From Pseudobacteroides sp. (lineage in GTDB: Bacteria > Bacillota > Clostridia > Acetivibrionales > DSM-2933): 48,174 nucleotides of DNA. The stretch is from contig NZ_DATCTU010000082.1 in the NCBI RefSeq assembly GCF_036567765.1, positions 1-48,174 of the forward strand, given 5' to 3'. Shown in pieces: positions 19,497 through 28,104 of this stretch. The notes below the pieces were generated by a model. That model saw only the letters and a program-made list of their open reading frames with translations. It was not told where the DNA came from and did not search any database. Both the position numbers and the translations under genes were made by a program. Each line of letters opens with the position of its first letter. Position 1 is the stretch's first letter.

Positions 19497-20234
19497 ATGA
19501 ACAAAACAAGTATCAAACTAACGTCTGCATCCTTAATCACAGCGTTATCTATTTCAATGTTCCCGGGTTGTACAAACACCAAGCCTGATAAAACTCCCAA
19601 AGATTCTCCTTCTCAAACAGCTGCCGAGATTTATAAAAGACCTGAAATTATTGATTCGGGTATGGCAATACAGCTGTTAAAAGAAGGAAATAAAAGGTTT
19701 GTTTCAAACAAGACTCTATCAGACGATACAACTGCAGAAAAGCGAAAGAGTCTGGTAAGTAATGGGCAGCATCCATTTGCCATAGTTCTGACCTGCTCAG
19801 ATTCTCGCGTACCGCCAGAAACTTTGTTTGATCAAGGTCTTGGTGACTTATTTGTTATTAGAGATGCCGGCAATGTTGTTGACCCGGTTGAGCTTGGAAG
19901 CATTGAATATGGTGCCGAGCATTTGGGGTCTCCCCTTATTGTAGTTTTGGGACATGATAAATGCGGTGCTGTTAAAGCCACAGTCGAAGGCGGTGAAGCT
20001 GAGGGAAACATTAAGGAAATAGTAGAAAAGATCAAACCGTCTTTGGAAAAAGTTAAGCATTCCTGCACTGATGAAAACCAATTATGTGAAGCTTGTGAAA
20101 ACGAAAACATAAAAAATTCGGTAGCACAGATTGAGAATGATCCGATAATTAAAAAGCTGGAAAATGAAAAGAAGGTTAGGGTAATAGGGGCAAAATATCA
20201 TTTAGATACCGGCCTTGTGAGCTTTGAAATCTGA
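19497..20234 (+). CDS. Lipoprotein beta-carbonic anhydrase
   Basis: A 245-residue beta-class carbonic anhydrase that interconverts CO2 and bicarbonate. The zinc ligands are Cys100 and the Asp102-Arg dyad in TCSDSRVP, and His153 and Cys156 in LGHDKCGAV. The fold is complete to the C-terminal IGAKYHLDTGLVSFEI. Unlike most bacterial members, it has a lipoprotein signal: hydrophobic residues 9-22 then FPGC with the lipidated Cys at 25, followed by a Lys/Pro/Ser-rich tether. It therefore acts at the outer face of the membrane. The start is fixed by AGGAGG, and a sigma-A promoter lies 30 bases upstream. A hairpin repeat begins 2 bases past the stop. Confidence 0.95.
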   Translation: MNKTSIKLTSASLITALSISMFPGCTNTKPDKTPKDSPSQTAAEIYKRPEIIDSGMAIQLLKEGNKRFVSNKTLSDDTTAEKRKSLVSNGQHPFAIVLTCSDSRVPPETLFDQGLGDLFVIRDAGNVVDPVELGSIEYGAEHLGSPLIVVLGHDKCGAVKATVEGGEAEGNIKEIVEKIKPSLEKVKHSCTDENQLCEACENENIKNSVAQIENDPIIKKLENEKKVRVIGAKYHLDTGLVSFEI

Positions 20235-20236
20235 TA

Positions 20237-20316
20237 AACAAAATCACGAGATGCTTTTGTCAACCTTGGCGTTGTTGTGAGAAATTGTGATGTAGCATAC
20301 ACCATAATTTCTCACA
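20237..20316 (+). repeat. Dispersed two-hairpin repeat, copy B
   Basis: The second copy of the element at 4314-4390, starting just after the carbonic anhydrase stop. Its long stem has arms 20276-20294 and 20298-20316 (loop GCA; 17 of 19 Watson-Crick pairs, one G-T and one A-C). The upstream small stem uses CAAAA at 20239-20243 and TTTTG at 20255-20259. No U-tract follows, so it is not an ordinary terminator. Confidence 0.75.
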
Positions 20317-20367
20317 TATCAAAAAACCAATGATCAACAGTTGTCGTTTTCCAAAACGATTACATCC

Positions 20368-21259
20368 TCAGTCACAGCAGTTGCATCCATCACAGCTATC
20401 ACAGCAGTCACAACAATCACAACAGCTGCAATCACAACAGCAGTCGCAGTCCCTCAGCTTCTTGAACCTTCTCAATATTATAATACAAAATACAAATTAT
20501 TATGACCGTCTTCAATGAAATTAATCCCCCCCACTGCTTTACTATATTAACTATCAATTCTTTGGAATGCTTAATATCAAGCTGCATGGCAAGCTCCTCA
20601 ATATCACCGAGCAAGCCTTCAATTTTACTGTCAATAGGATATTCACTAGAGTTGATTAAAGGGTTAAACCTGTTTCTTTTTGTATCTTCCTTAAGGTCGT
20701 CTATACAGTCCAAGACATAAATCAGTTTACCCATATTAAATCCTATTTCCCTTAGCAAGCCTGCCTGAGGGTATTCTGGATTATAAGCAAACATTTCCCC
20801 CAGTATTTCTCCAAACGCCTGGCTTATTTCATCCAAAGTCGTCTCATTGGATTTTTCAAGCAAATGAATCCTATCCATACCTTCCCTCATAACCTTTTCC
20901 TTATGCGGGTATTTATTCTTTACTATTAGGTAGCTCCTGTAAAGTACTTTGGAGATCAAAAGGGATGGAACAGACTTGTTATCCCTATAATCATCAAGCA
21001 ATTTGAAGTAGAAAAATAAAACATTTATACTTGAGCAGTAATCAGTGTATTCATTTATAATGATTTTCCTTTTTTAAAAAGAGTTTAATATACATTTTTT
21101 AAACTGAAACTTGTCCTCCCCACCACAAGCACCTGACAACAATAATGCCAAAAAAACTATGCCATAGTTTAGGGCAAGCCTGTTAATTTGTCCGAAATTA
21201 TTCTTGATGCTGTTACAGACACCGCAATAATACGCCCTGCATTTGTAAAAGTCATACAG
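20368..21259 (-). pseudogene. Broken DUF5685-family gene with Cys-rich tail
   Basis: The fragment FYKCRAYYCGVCNSIKNNFG with the following RLALNYGIVFLALLLSG is the DUF5685 N-terminal pattern (YYCGLCKxL...RLxLxYDxxFLALLL), and LLDDYRDNKS further on is its second block. The two are in the same frame but separated by a TAA at 21076-21074, where the family has a Lys after Asn-Pro-Leu. The usual Met-Phe-Gly-Tyr start is also not found upstream, where a terminator hairpin intervenes. Near the 3' end, a change of frame after about 20480 would add a tail with 15 Cys among 27 residues (CDCCCDC...CCDCCDCC), ending at a TGA at 20368; Cys-rich tails are common in this family. As read, the gene stops at 20432 without the tail. 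It could be a decayed gene or contain sequence errors. The family function is unknown. Confidence 0.6.
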
Positions 21260-21271
21260 AAAAGGAAGCGA

Positions 21272-21303
21272 CAGACAAGCCGAAGATTTTCCCGGCTTGT
21301 CTG
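21272..21303 (-). terminator. Hairpin downstream of the multi-CBM gene
   Basis: An 11-bp perfect stem (CAGACAAGCCG with CGGCTTGTCTG, 10-base loop) begins about 30 bases after the stop of the large CBM gene in its direction of transcription, and is followed by a T-rich but interrupted stretch. It probably terminates that gene. Confidence 0.65.
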
Positions 21304-21333
21304 CCACCTCTTTTAAAGCTATTGTTAGCTTCT

Positions 21334-24300
21334 CTATGCAATATCTATAACCCAATCTACATTGACGGTTATATCATTAAATACTCCTTTAATAGGAACG
21401 GTATGCTTTACATTCTTGGAGTCAATATATTGTATAGTATAAGTAATACTTGAATCCTCACCTTTAAAGGTTACGTCGCCGGGCTTTATAAAACGGAGCT
21501 TAAATTTATAGCTGTTTCCGCTCAAAATATATTTGCTGCCGTTGTAACTGAGCTTTACATTGTTGAGTATACCTGTTGCCCTGTCTCGCGTACTTCCGTC
21601 TATGACAACCTTAGATAATGTCATTCCCGCAGGAGCCTCTACAATCCTTATACCTTTAGGGAATGTCTCTTCATAAACTACATTGTTCAACCAAATTTCA
21701 TAGGTAGTATATAAAAAGATATAATCAAATATTGATGTTATCTCTGAATAGTTCCCTGCTTTATAAAAATGCTTACCTGTAGAAGCCACTTGCTTGGCAC
21801 CGCCTGAGACAGCTATCTGCTCCAACTTACTCTCAATATTTAACGAAGAAAAATCAATAAACATCAGTTCAATTCCTGAGTCTTTGGCAGAAGCACTGAC
21901 AGTTCTTGCATAACTAAGTCCGCTTCCATCGCTGTCTCCAGTGCCGTCTCCGCCGAAGTATTGAGCAGCCCCTCCATCAGTCTTCATTGCAGTACCTGAT
22001 GAAGTGGTCTTAGTCCATTTGTTTGGTGCTGAACCGACAAGAACAACCATGTATTTAGTGGCAAGATCACTTGATTTAACCGGGTCTTTCAACAATTCCT
22101 TAGCTCTTCTTATTCCGTCTCCCATATTGCTGAGCCCTGATGCTTCCGGTGTCAATGCTTCGATTTTGGATTTTGCCTCAAGCACCTTTGCCGGAATAGA
22201 CATATCATAATAAACCATATCACTGCCATTTGCCGACTCTGAATACTTAATAATTCCTACTTTCGTGTCAGTACCTGCAAACTTGTCAATAAACTCCTGA
22301 GCTGCAGTTTTTATCAAATTGAGGTATGTGGAGCTCTGTATATACTTATCCTCTACAGCTTTCAGGGAGTTCAATGATGAATCTATCTTGACTCCTCCGC
22401 CCTGCAAGGTAATGTTCTGTCCCACAACGCTTCCGTTTATGGTATTGCCCATTCCAATAAACCTGATATTTCCTGTAAATCCCGGTATATTGGGATTACC
22501 TGGAGCATAAGCAATTCCGTTAATTGTGGAGTTTATGGTTTGGAACTCAATATTGCCACCTATGGAATATACATACATCTTGTCGTTAGGTCCTTTGGGA
22601 GACAGTGAATTACCCTGTATTACAATATCACCATCTGCTACTAAAAATGCATTTCCTATATTATTCGTGCCTTTTAATGAGATAAGAAGGTTGCCTTTAA
22701 AGTACATTGATTTATCAATTTGCAAAGTACCGCTTCCAGTTATTACAAAACGGCTGTTCCATGGTTCGTACCTGATATTTACTCCGGTTTGACCCGCCAT
22801 GGGAACATCTATCATGGAAGGAAAACTGAAAGGGCTGTAAACCTGGTTGGATAAAACTGCCTCCTGAATAAGCTGTGGATGTAAATAAGGCATATCTATA
22901 GGCTTTGATATATTCTCAAACTTATTGACATTGAGATTGGGTGTAACTATAAAAAAGTCCGACGCCATACATCTCTCTGTTATAGTAAGATTCGTTCCTA
23001 TACTGCTGAAGTTTTGGGAATATGTGCTTCCGGTAATATTTGCATTGTTTCCCTGTATTGAAAGCCGCTTGTTTGCAAAAATACCAAAATCGAAAGGTGA
23101 AATAGTGTCAAGTGCATATGAGTTAAAAGCTCCTGAATTGTCAAGAACCAATGCAACCTCTTTTTTACCCAGCATAGTTCCTTCTACAGATATTTCTCCG
23201 CCCTGTACAAACTCTATATCGCTTTTTTCTCCAAATTTGAGTTTGTTTGACACAGTACTTCTGGAAGGTGCAAAATGAACATTTATATCATCTGTAAGAG
23301 GTGTAGGTCCCGGGGAAGCCACGGAGGTTGGTGCAGCCGTTGGAGCGTCTCCGATTATCTTAAGGCTGATATTATCAAGCAAAACATCATGCGAGCCTGA
23401 TATGGGGCTAATATTGGACTGTCCCATATCAAATGTCAATTTGCATGTAGCATCTGTGTTGCTGAACATATTAAAGTCATAAGAATAACTTTTTGAAGCA
23501 GAAGTGATATTTGTTACTCCTTCAAAATACTTAACCGATGTAGAACCGCTGGAGATCTCGACTTTTATCCCTCTTGGGATTGAAGCAGATGCATCAAATG
23601 TAAGCCTGTACCTTTTTAGTCTTTCCAGAGTAAATTTGCCCTGGGCAAGCTTTATGTTCCAAAAGTCCGTTCCGACATTTGTTATGGATGTCTTGGAAAC
23701 GTTGTTGGAAGAAATCTGAGTAATAACATTATAGGCATTAGCACCTGTTGAATTGTTAACCCCAAATTCCCAATCGGAGGATCCGTTATCAAATTTTCCA
23801 TTTTTTATTATCTCTCCGTCAGTTGGAATTGGAGTTGGTGAAGGAGCAGGCAAATAAGCTGCATCTCCAAAAACCTTAAACTCCCAGAAGCTTGCCCATG
23901 CACCATTTTCCAGCCCTGTAACGGTAAGCCTTACATACCTGCCTGATGCATTAAAGTTATCGCTTTGTGCCTGCAATGTGCTTTGATTTCCACCTTTATC
24001 CACCACTGTAGTCCAACTGGAATCATTATTTGAAACCTCAATCTTGTATTTGTAAACTCTTCCGCCGAACTCCCAAACCACCTGAGTTCCGGTTAATTGA
24101 TAAATACCTCCCAAATCAACCTTCCACCAGTGGTTCAAGTTACTGTCCGCAGCACACCAGCGCGTTCCTCCATCATTATCGTTTCCTTGTGCAGTGCCAT
24201 TGGAAATTGATTGATTTGAATCGGCAGACGCAGGCTTTCCTACGGCTATGTTTATCCTTTCAACTGAAGGTGTTTGTGTAACTACTGATGAGGTTGGAGC

Positions 24301-26871
24301 TGGGGTTGCAGTGGGAGTGGGAGTAGAAGTTCTAGTGGGTGTGGGTGTCACACTGCTGTTGTATACCTCAAACTCCCACAGCGAGAACCCATAATCTATC
24401 GATCTTGTTATTCCGTACATTCTTACATACCTTGCGTTTGCGGTTGTAAAATAAATATCATCAACGCTTCCGTCACCTGAATTGGTTGTATAAACATCAG
24501 TCCAATTATTGGCATCATTGGATACCTGTATCTTGTATGACTTTCCATAACAAACTTCCCATAAAAGCTTTACCCTGTTGAAAGCTTGTACAGTCCCAAG
24601 GTCCACATATATCCACTGGTTATCCGACCATCCGCTTGACCATTTGGTTCCATAGTTTCCATCAACTGAATTTTGTTTTACGTTTCCATACCCATTTTCT
24701 TCAGAGGATACATAAACAGTTTTACCCAATGCCAGGTTTGCCCCTCCCGCAGGAACTGGCGTAGCTGTCGGAGTAGGTGTTGCTGTTACCGAGCTTGTCA
24801 CACTTGGGGTATTTGAAGAAGACGATATTTCCTGCAATATAATATTATCGAAATAGACATCGGTAGTGACAGCTCCATCCAATTGTCCCAGATCCAACCC
24901 AAACATACAATCGCTGTCCGATTGTGTCATTGTAAAGGTATAATTGTATGTAGACATACTCTGAGTTATGTTTTGATTAACCGATATATAGTCGGTATAG
25001 TTTGATCCATTACATATAAATAACCTTACTTTTGTCGCTGCCCCAGCTCTTGCATCCAAAGAAAGCTTGTAAGTCTTGCCCGCTGTTAGTGAGAACGGCT
25101 TTTGAAAGAACTGATTATATGAAGGTTTGGTACCCAGATAATATAGAGCAAGCTTGTATTCGCCGTTCATAACCTGACCGTAACAAGTGCCCTGGTAAGT
25201 CCAGTTTGCTGTGTTGTCTACAAAATTTCCATTCCTTATAAGATTTACTATTGACGATGTAGGAGTTGGCTGAGGTGTTGTAGCGGGCGTAGAGCCGACA
25301 ACCTCCTGTATTACCACGTTGTCTATATAGATATCATGACTTGGTATGGTATTGCCAGATCCTGTGTCAAAGGCTATGCGTGAGGATGTATCGGATGTAT
25401 TCATTACAAAATAATAGCTGTAGCTTGTCATTGTATTGGTTAGCGGCACTTCTTGGTATAAATAATTTACATAAGATGAACTATTGTGAATGGAAGTAAC
25501 CATTGTTCTGTTTAATGTAGATCTTGCATCAAAAGAAACCTTATATGTTTTACCGCTAACAAGGGAGAAATTTGTCTGCCCTATGCCCGTATGCCAGGGT
25601 GCAGTACCTGGGTTTGAAATTATCATTTTATACACACCGTTTTCAACAGTACCTGATCCGGCAGCACCTGAATGTGCATAATGGAACCATAAGTTTGTTC
25701 CAAGACTGAAATCTCCGTTTGACAGGAGATTATTGCTCTGAGGTGACTGGGATGATTGTGATGCCTGAACTATTGTTATATAATCCAGAAATAATGCTCC
25801 ATCTCCGGAATCACGCCTAAACATTATTGAATTGTTTCCTGCATTTAAATTGAGAACCTCCGCCTTTTCAGTCCAAGAATCCCACCCTGATGTGTAAGGA
25901 TAAACAGAATCCTTATTATGAGATCCGTTTAAATATAAACTCAATTGCTGCTGGCTTCCCATTCCGTTTGAATACCTTAATGAGACGTTATATGGTCCTG
26001 CTGCAGAAACATTAATATTAAATGTAACACTTGCACCGTCGTTGTAGAATCCGCTTAGAAAGCCTGAACCTGAATATCCGTTACTGCCGTTTTGTATTAA
26101 AGCGTTTCCTGCTAAAGCACCGTTTTCAGCTTCAATTCTTATAATTGAAGCTCCCGATACTGCAACCGGGGTAACTGTAGGAGTGGCAGCAGGTCCCGGC
26201 GTAGTAGTTCTGGTCGGGGTTGGAGTTTGAGTTGGTGTGCGGGTAGCAGTCGGTGTCACCGTAGGTGTAGGTGTTGGTGTCGGTGATGCCGACACATAAG
26301 ACGGCTCTATCCCGCTTGCCAATGCTCCGTCAACATAGGCTGTAACCTTACTCCATGCTTCGAAATTAGAGTTGGTTGAGCAAAAGGAATAGTCATTGGT
26401 TTGAGTAAAGTTTTGGGAATAACCCCCATGATAAAATCTCGAATTAACTTCCACATAAGCATTTGGAGCTATTGTTCCTGCACCGCTATTAAACCCATAT
26501 TCCAAATATTTGTTTGCACTAGCTGCACTTATGGCATTAACAGTACAAGTTACATTGCTGCTTATGGGTGCAGATCCGATTGATGCATAGTCAATAGCCG
26601 TACCGATAGGTGTTACACCATCATCAGTAAAATAGTATCTGAATTTTAGACTTGATGCATTAATAGCTGTTGTACCGGTATTATAGATTTTGAACTTTAC
26701 ATATACACTGCTGATGGATGTAGCCCGGTCAGAGTTAAAGAACTCAACACTTATACTTCCGGCAGCATAGACATCAGGAGTTTTTATACATATCATACCA
26801 ATAATAAGCATAAATGACAGAACAATTGAAAGCATCCTGTAGAGGCACATTTTTAAAACATTACTTTTCAT
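21334..26871 (-). CDS. Large secreted multi-CBM protein with split von Willebrand A domain
   Basis: An 1845-residue exported protein. In order it has: signal peptide (1-36); CBM3-like domain (about 38-192); Thr-Pro linker; CBM6/35-like domain (244-370, starting IIRIEAENG); two CBM4/9-like jelly rolls (382-525 and 543-682); linker; two discoidin/CBM32-like domains (712-838 and 873-1002), each ending LWEFEV or FWEFKV; a third CBM4/9-like domain (1020-1175); then a vWA-type region. The vWA strand VALVLDNSGA (1239-1248) is followed by about 255 residues of beta-rich repeats before the rest of the vWA fold (1508-1720). The metal site is degenerate: DxSxS reads DNSGA, and the later Asp is Gly-Ser (VLVGSAPN). 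No catalytic domain, dockerin, SLH or sortase signal is seen. It is probably a polysaccharide-binding adhesin. AGGAGG precedes the ATG. Confidence 0.88.
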   Translation of the reverse strand: MKSNVLKMCLYRMLSIVLSFMLIIGMICIKTPDVYAAGSISVEFFNSDRATSISSVYVKFKIYNTGTTAINASSLKFRYYFTDDGVTPIGTAIDYASIGSAPISSNVTCTVNAISAASANKYLEYGFNSGAGTIAPNAYVEVNSRFYHGGYSQNFTQTNDYSFCSTNSNFEAWSKVTAYVDGALASGIEPSYVSASPTPTPTPTVTPTATRTPTQTPTPTRTTTPGPAATPTVTPVAVSGASIIRIEAENGALAGNALIQNGSNGYSGSGFLSGFYNDGASVTFNINVSAAGPYNVSLRYSNGMGSQQQLSLYLNGSHNKDSVYPYTSGWDSWTEKAEVLNLNAGNNSIMFRRDSGDGALFLDYITIVQASQSSQSPQSNNLLSNGDFSLGTNLWFHYAHSGAAGSGTVENGVYKMIISNPGTAPWHTGIGQTNFSLVSGKTYKVSFDARSTLNRTMVTSIHNSSSYVNYLYQEVPLTNTMTSYSYYFVMNTSDTSSRIAFDTGSGNTIPSHDIYIDNVVIQEVVGSTPATTPQPTPTSSIVNLIRNGNFVDNTANWTYQGTCYGQVMNGEYKLALYYLGTKPSYNQFFQKPFSLTAGKTYKLSLDARAGAATKVRLFICNGSNYTDYISVNQNITQSMSTYNYTFTMTQSDSDCMFGLDLGQLDGAVTTDVYFDNIILQEISSSSNTPSVTSSVTATPTPTATPVPAGGANLALGKTVYVSSEENGYGNVKQNSVDGNYGTKWSSGWSDNQWIYVDLGTVQAFNRVKLLWEVCYGKSYKIQVSNDANNWTDVYTTNSGDGSVDDIYFTTANARYVRMYGITRSIDYGFSLWEFEVYNSSVTPTPTRTSTPTPTATPAPTSSVVTQTPSVERINIAVGKPASADSNQSISNGTAQGNDNDGGTRWCAADSNLNHWWKVDLGGIYQLTGTQVVWEFGGRVYKYKIEVSNNDSSWTTVVDKGGNQSTLQAQSDNFNASGRYVRLTVTGLENGAWASFWEFKVFGDAAYLPAPSPTPIPTDGEIIKNGKFDNGSSDWEFGVNNSTGANAYNVITQISSNNVSKTSITNVGTDFWNIKLAQGKFTLERLKRYRLTFDASASIPRGIKVEISSGSTSVKYFEGVTNITSASKSYSYDFNMFSNTDATCKLTFDMGQSNISPISGSHDVLLDNISLKIIGDAPTAAPTSVASPGPTPLTDDINVHFAPSRSTVSNKLKFGEKSDIEFVQGGEISVEGTMLGKKEVALVLDNSGAFNSYALDTISPFDFGIFANKRLSIQGNNANITGSTYSQNFSSIGTNLTITERCMASDFFIVTPNLNVNKFENISKPIDMPYLHPQLIQEAVLSNQVYSPFSFPSMIDVPMAGQTGVNIRYEPWNSRFVITGSGTLQIDKSMYFKGNLLISLKGTNNIGNAFLVADGDIVIQGNSLSPKGPNDKMYVYSIGGNIEFQTINSTINGIAYAPGNPNIPGFTGNIRFIGMGNTINGSVVGQNITLQGGGVKIDSSLNSLKAVEDKYIQSSTYLNLIKTAAQEFIDKFAGTDTKVGIIKYSESANGSDMVYYDMSIPAKVLEAKSKIEALTPEASGLSNMGDGIRRAKELLKDPVKSSDLATKYMVVLVGSAPNKWTKTTSSGTAMKTDGGAAQYFGGDGTGDSDGSGLSYARTVSASAKDSGIELMFIDFSSLNIESKLEQIAVSGGAKQVASTGKHFYKAGNYSEITSIFDYIFLYTTYEIWLNNVVYEETFPKGIRIVEAPAGMTLSKVVIDGSTRDRATGILNNVKLSYNGSKYILSGNSYKFKLRFIKPGDVTFKGEDSSITYTIQYIDSKNVKHTVPIKGVFNDITVNVDWVIDIA

Positions 26872-26965
26872 TTTTAGTCCTCCTCTTACCTGTTCTACAA
26901 AATAGGTTACAGAAAATAAGTTATGGTATTTTACTTTTAATATAGATATGGTTTTAAATAATAGA

Positions 26966-27733
26966 TTAATTCAGATTATACTCGGATATTTTTATTTGCT
27001 TATTAGCATCACTGGTAGTTTTTACAACGATTGTCTTTGGTTTAAATGGTTTAGTAAGGTACAAATTGCTCTCAAACCTATACTTGTCTTCCTGCTGCCC
27101 TGTAATGCTAATCAAACCTGTTTCGTACCTTCCCGATTCATCAAATGCCTCAATCAGCAAGAATTTTTCAGGCAAATTGGTTTTTCCAACTATAGTAATT
27201 ATCTTTCCGTCACTAACTATATCTACATTGTTGATGGAGAATTCCAAATCCTTGTAATGTGAAGTCTCACCCAGTTTATGCTTTTCAAACACATAAGAAA
27301 TATATACTGTTTTGCTGCTTCCGTCCCAGTTTACCTCTGCACCTGTATTTTCACTCACAAACCTTAGGGGCACAAAGGTTCTTCCTTCTATTATTTCTGC
27401 CGCTACATCAAGCTCGGTTTTGAATCCGTTTACCAGTGCCTCTGTCTTATTTATCTGTAAAAATATATCTGTGTGGCTGTTGTTTGCCAGTATTGTTTTA
27501 CTTGCTGCATTCCAGCTAATATCTACACCAAATGATTCAAAAATCTTTCTGAACGGCACCATTGTTCTGCCTTTTTTTATGTAGGGTTGTACATCAAATT
27601 TTAATTTAGAACCGTTTAAGTAAACGCTTATATCATTTTTCGCTGCTGCCTGTGAGGTCTGTGGTGAAAAATTGGTACAAAAAAACAAGCTTGAAATAAG
27701 CATATAGCAAAGAAACTTTCTGCATTTTTTCAT
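26966..27733 (-). CDS. Exported copper-amine-oxidase-N 'stalk domain' protein
   Basis: A 255-residue protein with a signal peptide (residues 1-30, ending SQAAA). Two halves of the stalk domain follow: VYLNGSKLKFDVQPYIKKGR and TMVPFRKIFESFG, then GRTFVPLRFVSENTGAEVNWDGSSKTV (about 35-150). This fold is named after copper amine oxidase but in Clostridia usually serves as a wall or protein-binding module without enzyme activity. The C-terminal ~100 residues form an additional beta-rich domain of no recognised family. GAGGTG lies before the ATG. It is upstream of the multi-CBM gene on the same strand (94-base gap), so the two may be expressed together. Confidence 0.9.
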   Translation of the reverse strand: MKKCRKFLCYMLISSLFFCTNFSPQTSQAAAKNDISVYLNGSKLKFDVQPYIKKGRTMVPFRKIFESFGVDISWNAASKTILANNSHTDIFLQINKTEALVNGFKTELDVAAEIIEGRTFVPLRFVSENTGAEVNWDGSSKTVYISYVFEKHKLGETSHYKDLEFSINNVDIVSDGKIITIVGKTNLPEKFLLIEAFDESGRYETGLISITGQQEDKYRFESNLYLTKPFKPKTIVVKTTSDANKQIKISEYNLN

Positions 27734-28030
27734 TTAATTCACCTCTAACATTATTTTTTTGTCATAAAAAACAAACTCAAAACTAATATATATCCTCTTT
27801 AAATGGTTTTATTTAGAATTATGTGTTGAATTGATTGTAAGAAAATGAATTTATGAAATTGAGTCAATACGTGTAAAATTTAGATTATGATATAAAATTT
27901 AAGATCCTTAAATGAGATATGTAAGAATACATTTAATCATACACTTATATTATATAACAACGGAATAGCCATGTCAATAAAACCAAACCAATTATTTACA
28001 GCTTATTCCATAGAAGTATAACTAAACATG

Positions 28031-28070
28031 AAAAAACCCCCCATTTACCTTAATAGCAGGTCATAGGAGG
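28031..28070 (-). terminator. Terminator of the cohesin gene
   Basis: On the minus strand a CCTCC...GGGGGG stem with an inner ACCT/AGGT pair is followed by TTTTTT, about 35 bases past the cohesin gene stop. The remaining 300 or so bases between it and the stalk-domain gene are very AT-rich; I see no clear promoter or gene there. Confidence 0.7.
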
Positions 28071-28104
28071 CTATTTAATATGCTTATTTTTTATGTAAAT
28101 TTGT

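Noticed and set aside
20330..20518. Gln/Ser-rich plus-strand frame (SQQ repeats)
   Set aside because: It is the antisense reading of the Cys-rich DUF5685 tail and has no start signals.
21074..21076. Recoding (selenocysteine or pyrrolysine) at the in-frame stop of the DUF5685 gene
   Set aside because: The stop is TAA, not TGA or TAG, and the family has Lys there; a nonsense change or read error is simpler.
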